This document shows, piece by piece, positions 11,103 to 19,592 of a stretch of DNA of 24,395 bases. Every line of letters starts with the position of its first letter. The stretch's first letter is position 1. The notes beneath the pieces were generated by a model. The model ran no database searches and had not been told where the DNA came from. It saw only the letters and a program-made list of their open reading frames with translations. The stretch spans positions 1 to 24,395 of the IMG/VR virus record IMGVR_UViG_3300035665_000232; one strand, given 5' to 3'. This stretch comes from a virus. The translations under genes and the position numbers were made by a program.

Positions 11103-11291
11103 ATGACAGCCGCTGCAGTGATCCCCCAGTCTGGCGACGATCGGCCCTACGTCACAGTAGGAACCGATACCAACGGCGGCGTCTGCTGGGTCGTGGTGGG
11201 GATGGGCAAGCGGGTCAGGTGCTACTCAGGGGAGCGAGCTATCGCGGTGCTCAGAATGATGCTTGCCAGCCGGGGGATCCCGACGCCCTAG
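11103..11291 (+). CDS. Lone plus-strand small ORF
   Basis: 62 residues, ATG 11103, the only likely plus-strand gene between 7528 and the right edge. The product reads as a small beta-rich domain: RPYVTVGTDTNGGVCWVVVG, GKRVRCYSGERAIAVLRMML, ending ASRGIPTP. Its ATG overlaps the ATG of a longer version of the opposite gene (CATG), and its stop falls 4 bases from the metallophosphoesterase stop. I see no Shine-Dalgarno or clear promoter. The composition favours a real gene, perhaps a moron added between operons, but it may be chance. Confidence 0.5.
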   Translation: MTAAAVIPQSGDDRPYVTVGTDTNGGVCWVVVGMGKRVRCYSGERAIAVLRMMLASRGIPTP

Positions 11292-11295
11292 GCGC

Positions 11296-12447
11296 TCACT
11301 CGGTGAAGATCGGGAACGATCCGGCAAAGCCCTTGTCGCTGTGCAAAAATCGCATCCCCTGCTGCGGGCGCTCAATCCGGTAGCCGCTTTGCAGGCCGTA
11401 GGGTGCGCATCCTGGCAGGCTGCCATTGCCTGTGGCCCTTGATCCGAAGCTAAGCGTATGAAAATGGCCATGGAAAGTATGGTGTGCCGCTAGCGTCTGA
11501 TCAAGATCCTTTACATATTTGTCCACGTTCCACATTGGGCCCGCAGCGCCACCTATATAACGCACCCGATCACCATGCATGAACCGCAACCGCTTGCCGT
11601 ACACGTCCAGGTAGAGGCAGTCAGCATCGGCAATGAACCACTGCAGCCGTGGCTCATCCCGGTAGTGCCGGCGCATTGAGCAGTACGCCAGGTGTTCGTA
11701 GCTGTTCTCGGTGGCGCTGCTCTGCTGCTTCTTGGTGTTTCGCCCGTGGTTGCCCACGTTGCAGGGGATCAGGATCCTCTCCAGATCGGAATGCTGCAGC
11801 AGGTAGTCCAGGCCCCGCACGATCGCCCGCTCACACCTGACGATCTGCTGCGTCGTGGTGAGCGTCTGATTCTGCACCGCATCACCGTGCAGCTCCCCTT
11901 CGATCAGATCGCCACCCAGCCACACCACCGCCTCGCGCACCACTGCTGTGCTCCGCTGCCCGTTGATCACCTTCAGCGCATTGCGGAACACAGCATCTAG
12001 CCGGTCGTCGAATATCTCGGGGTTGAACTCATTGAGCCCGTTGACGGATGACGGTTTGACGATCTGCCCGCAGTGCAGATCAGACAGCAGCAGGATCGGC
12101 ACCGCCTCATCCTTCTGTGAATCCTCTGGCGGGGTGATGACGCCCTGATCAAAAATGTCTTTGATCTCAAGCGCCACCGTCAGCGCATCCCGCACCGCCT
12201 CCAATTTGGCCAGGGCCCTCTCTGCGCTGGCCTTGGCATCCCGTGTTTCTGCCCGCAGCCGCCGAGCCTCAAGCTGCAGTGCCAGCAGATCTTCAGCCGT
12301 ATCGCTTCGCTTGCCGTTCGGGCAGCACCCCGGCTTGCATAAAGGCCGCCGCTGGCTCGACTGTTCAACCCACTCAACCGACGATTCAGGAATCCACGCC
12401 TTGCAAGCCTTTGACCGGCGACATTGATAGGTGCGTTCGGTCGTCAT
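11296..12447 (-). CDS. Phage metallophosphoesterase (calcineurin-like)
   Basis: 383 residues, ATG 12447, 15 bases after the HNH stop. The N-terminus is Cys-rich (C9, C15, C37, C41, C42), perhaps a zinc-binding module, then a helical linker at 50-100. The phosphoesterase core has all signature blocks: LLSDLHCG (D123, H125), WLGGDLIEG (D180), CNVGNHGRN (N233, H234), RFMHGDR (H291) and TFHGHFH (H328, H330), giving the two-metal site of the family. This version, with NEFNPEIFDDRL and GNHGRNTKK, is one I associate with tailed phages and cyanobacterial prophages. Substrate unknown: DNA, nucleotides or protein phosphate are all possible. It lies between the lysis cassette and the accessory block. 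Confidence 0.88.
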   Translation of the reverse strand: MTTERTYQCRRSKACKAWIPESSVEWVEQSSQRRPLCKPGCCPNGKRSDTAEDLLALQLEARRLRAETRDAKASAERALAKLEAVRDALTVALEIKDIFDQGVITPPEDSQKDEAVPILLLSDLHCGQIVKPSSVNGLNEFNPEIFDDRLDAVFRNALKVINGQRSTAVVREAVVWLGGDLIEGELHGDAVQNQTLTTTQQIVRCERAIVRGLDYLLQHSDLERILIPCNVGNHGRNTKKQQSSATENSYEHLAYCSMRRHYRDEPRLQWFIADADCLYLDVYGKRLRFMHGDRVRYIGGAAGPMWNVDKYVKDLDQTLAAHHTFHGHFHTLSFGSRATGNGSLPGCAPYGLQSGYRIERPQQGMRFLHSDKGFAGSFPIFTE

Positions 12448-12462
12448 CGCTTTAGGGGGTGA

Positions 12463-12807
12463 TCACGACGGGGACGCTTGAGGCTTACCCTCAGTGTGCG
12501 GACTACTACCAATCCACCCATCAATTCGCGCTGCACGATGTACGCAGTGCCAGGCCTGGGCCTTGAACCACTCCCGCCAGTCGGCAGAGCCCTTGGCCCC
12601 GTTGCAGCGTTGGCAGGCGGGCACCAGGTTCTCAGCCACCGTCAGCCCACCACAGGAGCGGGCCAGTACGTGGTCAAGGGTGTCCGCCGGGTCGGTGCAG
12701 TACGCGCAGGCGTGGTTCCATTCGGCGAAGATCCGCCGCCTGAAGCGGGCCTTGGTGATTTTCTTGGGCTGGAGCTGGGTTTCGTCGATCAGGTGATCGA
12801 AGGGCAT
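12463..12807 (-). CDS. HNH endonuclease
   Basis: 114 residues, ATG 12807 sharing a base with the endolysin TGA (TGATG). The HNH core is clear: CAYC (34-37), LDHVLARSCGGLTVAENLVP (44-63, with D45-H46 and N60) and CQRCNGAKG (65-73); the two CxxC pairs hold a structural zinc, and the His and Asn belong to the active site. A helix AEW at the start and a Trp-rich C-terminus frame it. In phage genomes such proteins are either free-standing homing-type nucleases or packaging accessory nucleases. Its place after the lysis genes, away from a terminase, leans to the first, but terminase lies outside this window. Confidence 0.85.
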   Translation of the reverse strand: MPFDHLIDETQLQPKKITKARFRRRIFAEWNHACAYCTDPADTLDHVLARSCGGLTVAENLVPACQRCNGAKGSADWREWFKAQAWHCVHRAARIDGWIGSSPHTEGKPQASPS

Positions 12808-14087
12808 CAGCGGTCAGCGATGACTGCCCATCCCGTATTCGCGCCTTCCACCATCCACCGCGGGCCGAAGTTCCGCCGGCTGTACTTCATAAACCGCGCC
12901 ACGCCGCCCAGGGTGGCGCCGCTCACCAGATCAGCCTCACCGAACGGATCATGCACGATTAGGTGATCCCTCGTGTAGCCCACCACGATTAGCCAATGGC
13001 CGCCGCCGGAGGGTGCCGACACCGGGCCTCGATGCAGGAACCCGACCGGCACGGGCACGCCGCAGTTGATCTGCTGCTCCAGGTCGGCGAACCCGGCCAC
13101 CTTGGTGAACTTCGCCCGGATCCCGAAGCTCGACAGCGCCCGAATCTGCGCGGTGGGGTCGGTGGTGTCGCCGTACTGCTGGACCCGCTTCAGATACTGA
13201 TCGTCGCCGTTCGGGCCGGCGAGGGTCTCGGGCTTGAGGTACTGCAGCAGCATGGCGCAGCTGGAGCTGAAACACATCCGCGCCGCCTGGGCCCGGTCGG
13301 CGCTGTCCATCTGCGCGTACCAGGGCACCTGCAGCGGGTTGCCGTGGCCGCCCTGCTGCTGCAGCTGCACCGCCGGCCGCCCAGCCAGCGAGATCGCCGC
13401 CACTGCCCGGGCGAAGTAGGCCTCCCGATCCGCCAAGCCGTTGGCGGGGTCGCGGCCGTTGACCTTCGCCGACACCTGCCGGCAGCTGGCGCCCTGATCC
13501 ACGAACGCATTGATCGCGTTCAGGTGCCACCAGAATCCGGCGGAGGTGAACGGATACCGGATCGACACGTAGGCCGCCCCGTCCATCACGTCGGGGTCTT
13601 TGATGTAGTCGGCGAAGCGCTGGTAGTTGTATCTGCCGGTGAGCTGGATCGCCCCGGCGCCCTTGAACCGGCGACCGTCACCGGTGCGGGTGTTGCCCAG
13701 GTCCTGCCGGCCTTCGTAGGCGTCGCCGCTGGCGAGCTCCAGCACCCACCGCAGGCCGCCGGATTCATGACCGACCTGGGCCAGGAAGTGCCGGATCCTC
13801 GCCGGGGTGTTGATCGCGAATCTCCGCAGGCAGGAGTTCAGGTCCGCCAGCTGCGACGCGCTGGGCGACCTGGTGAACACCGCCGTGGCCTGAGCCATCG
13901 TCACCAGCTCAGCCACCGGAGCCGGCGCTGCAGGGCTCCCCTGTGCCCGCCAGTCTTCAGTAAACTCCTGCTTTTGCTTATCAGTCTGCCGTTCCCAGTG
14001 CGCTTCCAATGCGGCCAGCTGATGCGGCGTCAAATGGCCTTGGCGGATGGCGTGCTCAAAAGCGGCGCGAAAGGTGGCGAAAGTCAT
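12807..14087 (-). CDS. Two-domain endolysin: GH19 lysozyme/chitinase-like plus C39-like peptidase
   Basis: 426 residues, ATG 14087 overlapping the upstream TGA (ATGA). An N-terminal helical part (AIRQGHLTPHQLAALEAHWE) could be a docking or wall-binding module. The GH19-like domain has the catalytic Glu in AQVGHESGGLRW (E108), FKGAGAIQLTGRYNYQRFA (142-159) and KVNGRDPANG (209-217). After a Gln-rich linker (about 240-248) comes a C39-family-like cysteine peptidase: MCFSSSCAMLLQYL (C272), GGGHWLIVVGYT (H364) and IVHDPFGEA (D380). Together they would cut the glycan chains and the peptide cross-links. No signal peptide is seen, so export needs the holin candidates upstream (14084-14711). It closes the lysis cassette. 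Confidence 0.88.
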   Translation of the reverse strand: MTFATFRAAFEHAIRQGHLTPHQLAALEAHWERQTDKQKQEFTEDWRAQGSPAAPAPVAELVTMAQATAVFTRSPSASQLADLNSCLRRFAINTPARIRHFLAQVGHESGGLRWVLELASGDAYEGRQDLGNTRTGDGRRFKGAGAIQLTGRYNYQRFADYIKDPDVMDGAAYVSIRYPFTSAGFWWHLNAINAFVDQGASCRQVSAKVNGRDPANGLADREAYFARAVAAISLAGRPAVQLQQQGGHGNPLQVPWYAQMDSADRAQAARMCFSSSCAMLLQYLKPETLAGPNGDDQYLKRVQQYGDTTDPTAQIRALSSFGIRAKFTKVAGFADLEQQINCGVPVPVGFLHRGPVSAPSGGGHWLIVVGYTRDHLIVHDPFGEADLVSGATLGGVARFMKYSRRNFGPRWMVEGANTGWAVIADR

Positions 14088-14239
14088 TTCAGATCAGGCA
14101 AGCGGTCGGAAAGGGATTGATCAGCGCGGCGGTAGAGCCGGCGCCAGGCGGGCTTCACCACCAGCTCGGTGAACCCTGTGGTGAACAGCCAGGCCAACAG
14201 GCCGAGGAAAAGATCGGCGGTAGGGTGGATCTTGCTCAT
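14084..14239 (-). CDS. Small single-TM lysis-region protein
   Basis: Hand translation gives 51 residues, ATG 14239 to TGA 14086-14084, with ATGA overlaps at both ends. One membrane helix (FLGLLAWLFTTGFTELVV, about 11-28) is followed by a strongly basic tail (KPAWRRLYRRADQSLSDR). Placed between a two-TM protein and the endolysin, it is a candidate holin component, pinholin or spanin-like factor. No family match is claimed. Confidence 0.72.
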   Translation of the reverse strand: MSKIHPTADLFLGLLAWLFTTGFTELVVKPAWRRLYRRADQSLSDRLPDLK

Positions 14240-14523
14240 GCGTCGGGGTCAGTGGGGAGGCGCCGGGCGCCGGGTGGGGCGTTGTCTTCGCGGCGGTGCA
14301 GGGCGGGGTTCTTGGTCCAGTACCCGACCACCCCGCCCGCAGCCGCGCCCAGGGCCAGGTCAGAGGCGCGGGTGATCATGCTGTGGCCGGTCATCCAGCA
14401 GCTGTCCAATTCCTCGCCCGCCACGCGGCAATCAATGATGTAACCAACGCCGCCGACGATCGCCAGGCCGGCCGTCACGCCTCCTAGCCACGCGGGTGCT
14501 TGGCGGGTCATGCCGGGTTTCAT
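14236..14523 (-). CDS. Two-TM protein, candidate holin
   Basis: 95 residues, ATG 14523 overlapping the upstream TGA. Two hydrophobic segments, LGGVTAGLAIVGGVGYII (about 13-30) and DLALGAAAGGVVGYW (about 55-69), are joined by a loop with two Cys (DCRVAGEELDSCWM) that would lie in the periplasm and could form a disulfide. The C-terminus is charged, as in class II holins. The arrangement next to an endolysin supports a holin role by context; the disulfide-bearing loop, also familiar to me from cyanobacterial prophage proteins, is not proof. Confidence 0.7.
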   Translation of the reverse strand: MKPGMTRQAPAWLGGVTAGLAIVGGVGYIIDCRVAGEELDSCWMTGHSMITRASDLALGAAAGGVVGYWTKNPALHRREDNAPPGARRLPTDPDA

Positions 14524-14711
14524 CGCCCCGCCTCCGCCCGCCGCTCCACGTCCCTAATCCGCTCTTCGTGGTCTCTGAGCATCTCTTGAATCCCCCCAAG
14601 GATGGTGGTGGTGCGGGCCTCAAATCTGCCTAGGCCGTTGGCGATCTTCCAGAGAGCTGTGACCCCTGCGCCGCAGAGGCCAAGAGCGGTAAGAATGAGC
14701 TCGGGTCCCAC
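14520..14711 (-). CDS. TM plus coiled-coil protein, lysis cassette
   Basis: 63 residues from GTG 14711; the frame is open upstream to ATG 14837, but that would overlap the 59-residue gene completely, so a short form is more likely. A TM helix (ELILTALGLCGAGVTALWKI) is followed by a helix with heptads (LGRFEARTTTILGGIQEMLR, DHEERIRDVERRAEAG). The TM-then-coiled-coil form is seen in small proteins next to phage holins (inverse order to XhlA). The start is uncertain: GTG in CDEQGL (-12 codons) is an alternative. Confidence 0.65.
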   Translation of the reverse strand: MGPELILTALGLCGAGVTALWKIANGLGRFEARTTTILGGIQEMLRDHEERIRDVERRAEAGR

Positions 14712-14731
14712 TGGTGCGGAGCGGATCTGCC

Positions 14732-14911
14732 TCAGTCTGCGGAGGCCTTGCTCATCGCACACTCCTCTATCGCCTTGATCAGCCCAGGGTCGTAGCTGTG
14801 CGATGCGTAGGGGTCTGTGTTCATGCTGAGCAGCCACTGATACAACTCACACGCCAGCACCCGATCATCAGTGGTGGCAGGGATGTAGGCAGGATCGGAG
14901 GGGAGAGTCAT
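14732..14911 (-). CDS. Small hypothetical protein after the fibre gene
   Basis: Hand translation gives 59 residues, ATG 14911 sharing a base with the fibre gene's TGA (TGATG), stop at 14734-14732. Sequence features: TLPSDPAYIPATTDDRVL, CELYQWLLSMNTDPYASHSYD, PGLIKAIEECAMSKASAD. Two Cys, no TM, no recognised motif. Similar short proteins with a 'WLLSMNTD-Y' helix may be tail-fibre chaperones in other phages, but this is speculation from position only. Confidence 0.65.
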   Translation of the reverse strand: MTLPSDPAYIPATTDDRVLACELYQWLLSMNTDPYASHSYDPGLIKAIEECAMSKASAD

Positions 14912-17900
14912 CAGAGTACAACGTTAGGGGTGATGTTGAAGCCATGTTCGGGGCTGATCCCCCGCACGTAGGACCTCAGCGCCATGTTCAGGAAGAACGT
15001 GCCATTTGCCTGATCCAGAGCGGCGGCGGTGATCACGGGGTTGTATTCCTTGCCGGTGCCGCCGACCGGGTTTGGTGCGCCGAAGGTGGCAGAGCTAGGG
15101 ACGTACTTAGGCAGGATCTGCGTGGTCTGATTGATTGCCAGTCCTGCCACCTTGAAGATACTTAATGCGGTGTTGTCAGGAGCTCCGCTGCCCAACCTGG
15201 AATCAGCGGCAAGAAACACTGTTGCGCCGCGCTCCTGATCTACCAGGCCCTCATTGCCCAGCAGCACGCCACGGGTCTTGACGGAGTTGTAGCCATTGGA
15301 GCCAAACCGGCCGACAAAGCCCTGCGACACGTTGCCGGTTGACGAACCAGAGAATCCAGTTAAGAACGACTCGCGGACGGTCAGGCTCCGTTTTGCATGG
15401 ATGAACTGATCCAGGAAGGGTCCCGAATCATTGTCGGCAGGCTCGGCGCCTGCACTGGTGAGCAGGTGAATGTGGTTCGCCAGATAGCGCGTATCAGTTG
15501 AGTTCCGGTACCAGCTGCGATCGGCTGTCCCCTGGAGGTAACTGACCCTGCCGCCCATCTGATCAATCACCACGGGCTCATCGGTGATCGATGAAAGGAA
15601 CGTGTGATGGAACTGCCGCCAGGTCCAAGGAGTGGCAACAGATGCGGAGCCGTAGTGCGCGTCACCAGACAGCGGCACGGCATTGGTCACGCCAGCACCG
15701 GCACTGGTGACAGTGGCGCTTCCGCGCAGGTAGATGTTGCTCCACCGCAGCTGCACAAGGCCGTTGGTGGCGATGTACGGGGCACGGGTGGCGCCTAGTG
15801 ATTCCTTGTGCGATGGCAGCGCCGGGCCGAACATGATCCCGCGCAGGTCCGCCACGTCCGTGCTGTTGCCCTCCAGCTGCAGCACCGGTGTGGTGGTCCA
15901 GCTGTCGTAGGACGGGTTGCGGCCATTGCTGATCCTCAGCCGATTCAGGAACGTGTCAACGTTTGTAGTGGTGTTGGTGGTGAATGCACCACTGGGGAGC
16001 GCGACGCTGCCGGAGATGAATTGTGCGGCGGTGATCGCGCCATCGGACACCAGCTTGATCAGCTCGGGCACCCCTAGGAAGTGGAACCCGCCACGGAAGT
16101 CCACGCTACGCTGGCAGCGCATCTGCCGGCCGATAGTGTTCACGTGCAGCTGATTCCCGGCGCTTGCGTTGTCGCGCAGCAGCAGCGTGAATGCCCGGAA
16201 GCTCACCCGCGTGGTGAGGTTGCCGTAGCCCGAGCCGTCAAACCAGGTCTCAGCGGTGGCTGGGTCGCCGGTCTCGGTGAAGATCAGCGGCCAGCCGGCC
16301 TGGGTCGGATCGCTGGCCCTGAACACCACGCTGCACTGCCACACTGACGCCGGGTCGTAGAGCCCCGGCGCGATCCTGATTTCTGCGGTCTGGTTGCCCG
16401 AGCCGATCACAGCATTCGCGTACTCCGCCGCCCGCGCCAGGGTCGGGATCGGATTGGCCGGCGCGGTTGGCGGGCTGTCGAACATCTGATCGAGCGTCCG
16501 GTCTGCCGCCGTGGATTGCACGTAGATCGTGATCGTGCCGGTGGCAGCGCTGATCAGCCGTTGCGCCTGCCGCCAGCGGTTCAGGCCGCCGATCGTCACC
16601 ACCTCCGGGGCGCCCTCCAGCGCTGCATCAGAACTGGCGACCGTGCCAGGCAGTTCGGTCAGCTGGGCGATGCTGGCCAGCTCCACCGCGCCAGCCCTGG
16701 TGGTCTTCGCCTGTGCTTGGCTGCCGAACTCGGCGGTGCCGGTGATCACCACGTCCTGCAGCTGGGCCGTGCTGCCCACCTGGATGCCGTTCGGAAAGTC
16801 CGTCCTTTGCGCCTCGTCCAGCGTCTGGCCGCCGAGTGATTCAGGGCTGATGGTGGCCCCCGTGGCGATGTCTTCGAGGCCCTTGGGTGTCACCTCGAAG
16901 CCGTCTTCGTTGCTGCCCTTGGGCACCACCCGGCCGCCAGCTGCGGAAGTGAAGTAGTAGGTGAACTTGTTGAACTCCGACATATCGCCCTGCACCGCAG
17001 GCATGGCCCTGGAGTAGTTGCCAAAACCGGCCCACTCCCACTGGTGGTTGTAGAGCCTGATCGTCGAAGGCCGCCGAAACTCCACCGCCCAATTCCCCAG
17101 CCCCGTCGCAGCACCACCAGATGGCGCCGTGGGGAAGTCTGTTGCGCTGCTGGGGTCGCGGTCACGACTGCCGGCAGCTTGCGGCACTAGAGCGGCGTGG
17201 GCTGCGGCGTCGGCGAACCCCAGCGCCCGCAGGAAGGCGTACCCGCCCAGGTAGTCCGTGGCGGTGCGATACTGATCTCGCACAGGGCCAGCGCTGGTCC
17301 AGATCGTGGTCCAGTTGATACCCAGGGTGGTTGAATCGTCAACGTCGCTGGTGTCGGTGTCGAGCACCAGGATGGGCGCCTCTTGGCTGATCGAATCCTC
17401 AGGGTTGAAGTCCGAGGGCATGTGAACGAACGTCTCGCCCCAGAACGCCGGATCGGGCGATGCACCGGAGCTGGTGAATGTGCGCGTGGCCTGCCAGTGT
17501 TTGCCGGCGTGTTTTACCACCGTTCCCTGGCGGTAGTACGTGCCTGATGCGTAGGTTTTCGACGCGGCGCCACGGCGGATGGTGATTTCACCGGTTCGCA
17601 GTACACCCGAGCCAGGCAGTGGCCCGGTGCCAGATGCGGTCACCAGCAGCACTTCCTCTCCGCCGCCGGCCAGTACACGGCCAATCGCGCCGTTGCTGCG
17701 AGCCGGGTCGGTCTGGAGCGCTGCATTTCGCTGCGGCAGTCTGGCGCTCGCCGTGTTGTTGAGGATTAGGCTGCAGCGCCGCTCGGCCACAGTGCGGGTG
17801 TCCACTACGCGGCGGATGTAGACCCGGCGGCCCACCACGTCATTACCCGGCGCTTCATTAGTGCCCGACTGCAGCGGGGCGGCGGTGATGCCGATCGATG

Positions 17901-19560
17901 CCGGCGCAGAACTGCTCCAGGCGCTGCTGCTCAGCGTGGCCCGCCAGTCAGCGCCAGCAGGGTTATCGATCCAGATCCTGGTGCCCGAGGCGAACGAATA
18001 ACCCAGAGCCTGCAGCGCTGCAGGGTTGGTGGCGCTGCTCGGGTCGATTGCCAGGCCGTTGGTTAGGGTAATTGTCGAGCTGCTTACGGCAGCTACCACG
18101 CCCAGTTCGACGCGGCGGATGTTGGAGGTTTTCTCGCTGAGGTTCAGCGGCACCCGCACCCGGCCGATCGCCCAGTTCTTGTCCTTGTTGAAGGCGAAGC
18201 CCTTGTAACCCTTCGCCAGGGCAGAGCAGCCGCCGAAGGTTGAATTGCCGCCGTTGTCGGTGATCTCCCCGCCGGAGTCCACCATCGTCACTTCAGACTG
18301 GCCAATCCCGAAGATCGAAACCTTCTGGATGTACGCATTGTTGATCGCCGAGATGTGCCGGGTTTGGCGTGCAGGATCACGGCGCAAGTTGTCGGGCGCT
18401 GCATCGATGTATGCCTGATAGCCCTCCGTAGTGTTGGCCAGGTTTACCCAGTTTCCGCCTTGATACACCTGCCAGCAGCGCATATCCTTCTGCTGGTTGG
18501 TGCCGGTGAAGTTGGCGCACACCATGCTGCGCAGTCCGCTCAGCTTGTTGCCATCCCAGAACGCCCCGCCCATGCCGTGGTCGGAGCGGACCGACACGTT
18601 GAAGATGTACGAGCTGGCGCCCCTGGTGGTGTCCCACTGCGAGCTGGGCGCCTGGCTCTGATCGATCGGGCCGACGATCTCGTGCTCACTGGGCCGGGCC
18701 GTTAGCAAGGCGCTCGCCAGGTCGGCGCCAGTGCCAACGGCAGATTGGATCTTGGCGTAGAACGTGTCGAGCTCTGCCTTGCTGGCGGGATGGAACACGT
18801 CCAGCAGGTGGACAGATTCGGTATGCCCGATCTTGTCCATGGCCGTGAAGTCAAAGAAGAATCCCGTGCCGGAAATCTTCGAGATAGCCCGCCGGTTGCT
18901 GTAGTCCGCGGCCTCATCCGCCACCGCCGGCACCCAGTTCGGGCGGATGGTGGTCTTGCGCAGATCCAGCCCGCGCATTGAGCATCCACGGGGCAACAGC
19001 GCGCCGCCAGTGGAGGGGTTGAACGCGATCAGCTCGGCCGGGGTCGGGTCCTTTGCCGTGCCCCAGCTCGCCAGGCTGGTGGAGCCGCTGCCGGGGTCGT
19101 TCAGAACGATGTGGACGCCACCGCTCAGCACGATGGTCACGCAGTCCACGTGAGCGCGTGGGTCTGAATAGGTGTACCAGTTCTTGCTGGTGATGATCGC
19201 CGCTTCGATTGCGGCGCGGTTGATTGTCTTGAACGGCCGCGCCGAGGTGTAGCCGCACTCCAGGCGCTGCAGCTCGATTCGCCTCAGCTTCTGCGCGATT
19301 ACCTCTTCGTCGGTTGCGCCGGCTTCGTGGCTGTTGTAGGCGCCGCCAACGAACCGGTCAGAGCCGATGTACGGATCAACGTAGAGGGTGAACGGTGCAT
19401 TCAGGGGGTCAGCAACCGCAAGCGCACCCGCCACCACCCGGGCATTACCGCCCAGCTGGCGGAGCATGTCGATCAGGACGGCGATCTGATCCTTTGCATC
19501 CGCCTGGCTGGCAGCCACGTCAAGGGCGCCGCTTTGCCCTGCCCGCTGCAGCTGGCTCAT
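14911..19560 (-). CDS. Giant tail fibre / receptor-binding protein
   Basis: 1549 residues, ATG 19560, 32 bases after the previous stop. N-terminal helix (residues about 10-45), then YVDPYIGSD and ECGYTSARPFKTINRAAIEA (about 100-119), a signature I associate with cyanophage and cyanobacterial structural proteins that fold into parallel beta-helices. Residues 95-480 carry Gly/Asn-rich repeats (GGEITDNGGNSTFGGCSALA, near NKDKNWAIGRVRVPLN). Around 945-995 are tail-fibre type repeats (KTTRAGAVELASIAQLTELP). From about 1010 a second beta-helix-like part (PTLARAAEYANAVIGSG, IRIAPGLYDPASVW) leads to the C-terminus at VVL. The C-terminus follows the tail genes and precedes lysis, the classic place for a receptor-binding fibre. 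Exact domain edges are estimates. Confidence 0.82.
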   Translation of the reverse strand: MSQLQRAGQSGALDVAASQADAKDQIAVLIDMLRQLGGNARVVAGALAVADPLNAPFTLYVDPYIGSDRFVGGAYNSHEAGATDEEVIAQKLRRIELQRLECGYTSARPFKTINRAAIEAAIITSKNWYTYSDPRAHVDCVTIVLSGGVHIVLNDPGSGSTSLASWGTAKDPTPAELIAFNPSTGGALLPRGCSMRGLDLRKTTIRPNWVPAVADEAADYSNRRAISKISGTGFFFDFTAMDKIGHTESVHLLDVFHPASKAELDTFYAKIQSAVGTGADLASALLTARPSEHEIVGPIDQSQAPSSQWDTTRGASSYIFNVSVRSDHGMGGAFWDGNKLSGLRSMVCANFTGTNQQKDMRCWQVYQGGNWVNLANTTEGYQAYIDAAPDNLRRDPARQTRHISAINNAYIQKVSIFGIGQSEVTMVDSGGEITDNGGNSTFGGCSALAKGYKGFAFNKDKNWAIGRVRVPLNLSEKTSNIRRVELGVVAAVSSSTITLTNGLAIDPSSATNPAALQALGYSFASGTRIWIDNPAGADWRATLSSSAWSSSAPASIGITAAPLQSGTNEAPGNDVVGRRVYIRRVVDTRTVAERRCSLILNNTASARLPQRNAALQTDPARSNGAIGRVLAGGGEEVLLVTASGTGPLPGSGVLRTGEITIRRGAASKTYASGTYYRQGTVVKHAGKHWQATRTFTSSGASPDPAFWGETFVHMPSDFNPEDSISQEAPILVLDTDTSDVDDSTTLGINWTTIWTSAGPVRDQYRTATDYLGGYAFLRALGFADAAAHAALVPQAAGSRDRDPSSATDFPTAPSGGAATGLGNWAVEFRRPSTIRLYNHQWEWAGFGNYSRAMPAVQGDMSEFNKFTYYFTSAAGGRVVPKGSNEDGFEVTPKGLEDIATGATISPESLGGQTLDEAQRTDFPNGIQVGSTAQLQDVVITGTAEFGSQAQAKTTRAGAVELASIAQLTELPGTVASSDAALEGAPEVVTIGGLNRWRQAQRLISAATGTITIYVQSTAADRTLDQMFDSPPTAPANPIPTLARAAEYANAVIGSGNQTAEIRIAPGLYDPASVWQCSVVFRASDPTQAGWPLIFTETGDPATAETWFDGSGYGNLTTRVSFRAFTLLLRDNASAGNQLHVNTIGRQMRCQRSVDFRGGFHFLGVPELIKLVSDGAITAAQFISGSVALPSGAFTTNTTTNVDTFLNRLRISNGRNPSYDSWTTTPVLQLEGNSTDVADLRGIMFGPALPSHKESLGATRAPYIATNGLVQLRWSNIYLRGSATVTSAGAGVTNAVPLSGDAHYGSASVATPWTWRQFHHTFLSSITDEPVVIDQMGGRVSYLQGTADRSWYRNSTDTRYLANHIHLLTSAGAEPADNDSGPFLDQFIHAKRSLTVRESFLTGFSGSSTGNVSQGFVGRFGSNGYNSVKTRGVLLGNEGLVDQERGATVFLAADSRLGSGAPDNTALSIFKVAGLAINQTTQILPKYVPSSATFGAPNPVGGTGKEYNPVITAAALDQANGTFFLNMALRSYVRGISPEHGFNITPNVVL

Positions 19561-19592
19561 CTGGTTACGCCGGCTCGATTCCTGCCCTCAGG

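Noticed and set aside
12949-13530. 193-codon minus frame inside the endolysin gene
   Set aside because: Gly/Arg/Ala-rich shadow of the endolysin in another frame, without domain features.
12996-14120. 374-codon plus-strand frame opposite the endolysin
   Set aside because: Antisense of a GC-rich gene whose domains are clear on the other strand; the composition (Arg/Gly/Val/His-rich) is typical of such shadows.
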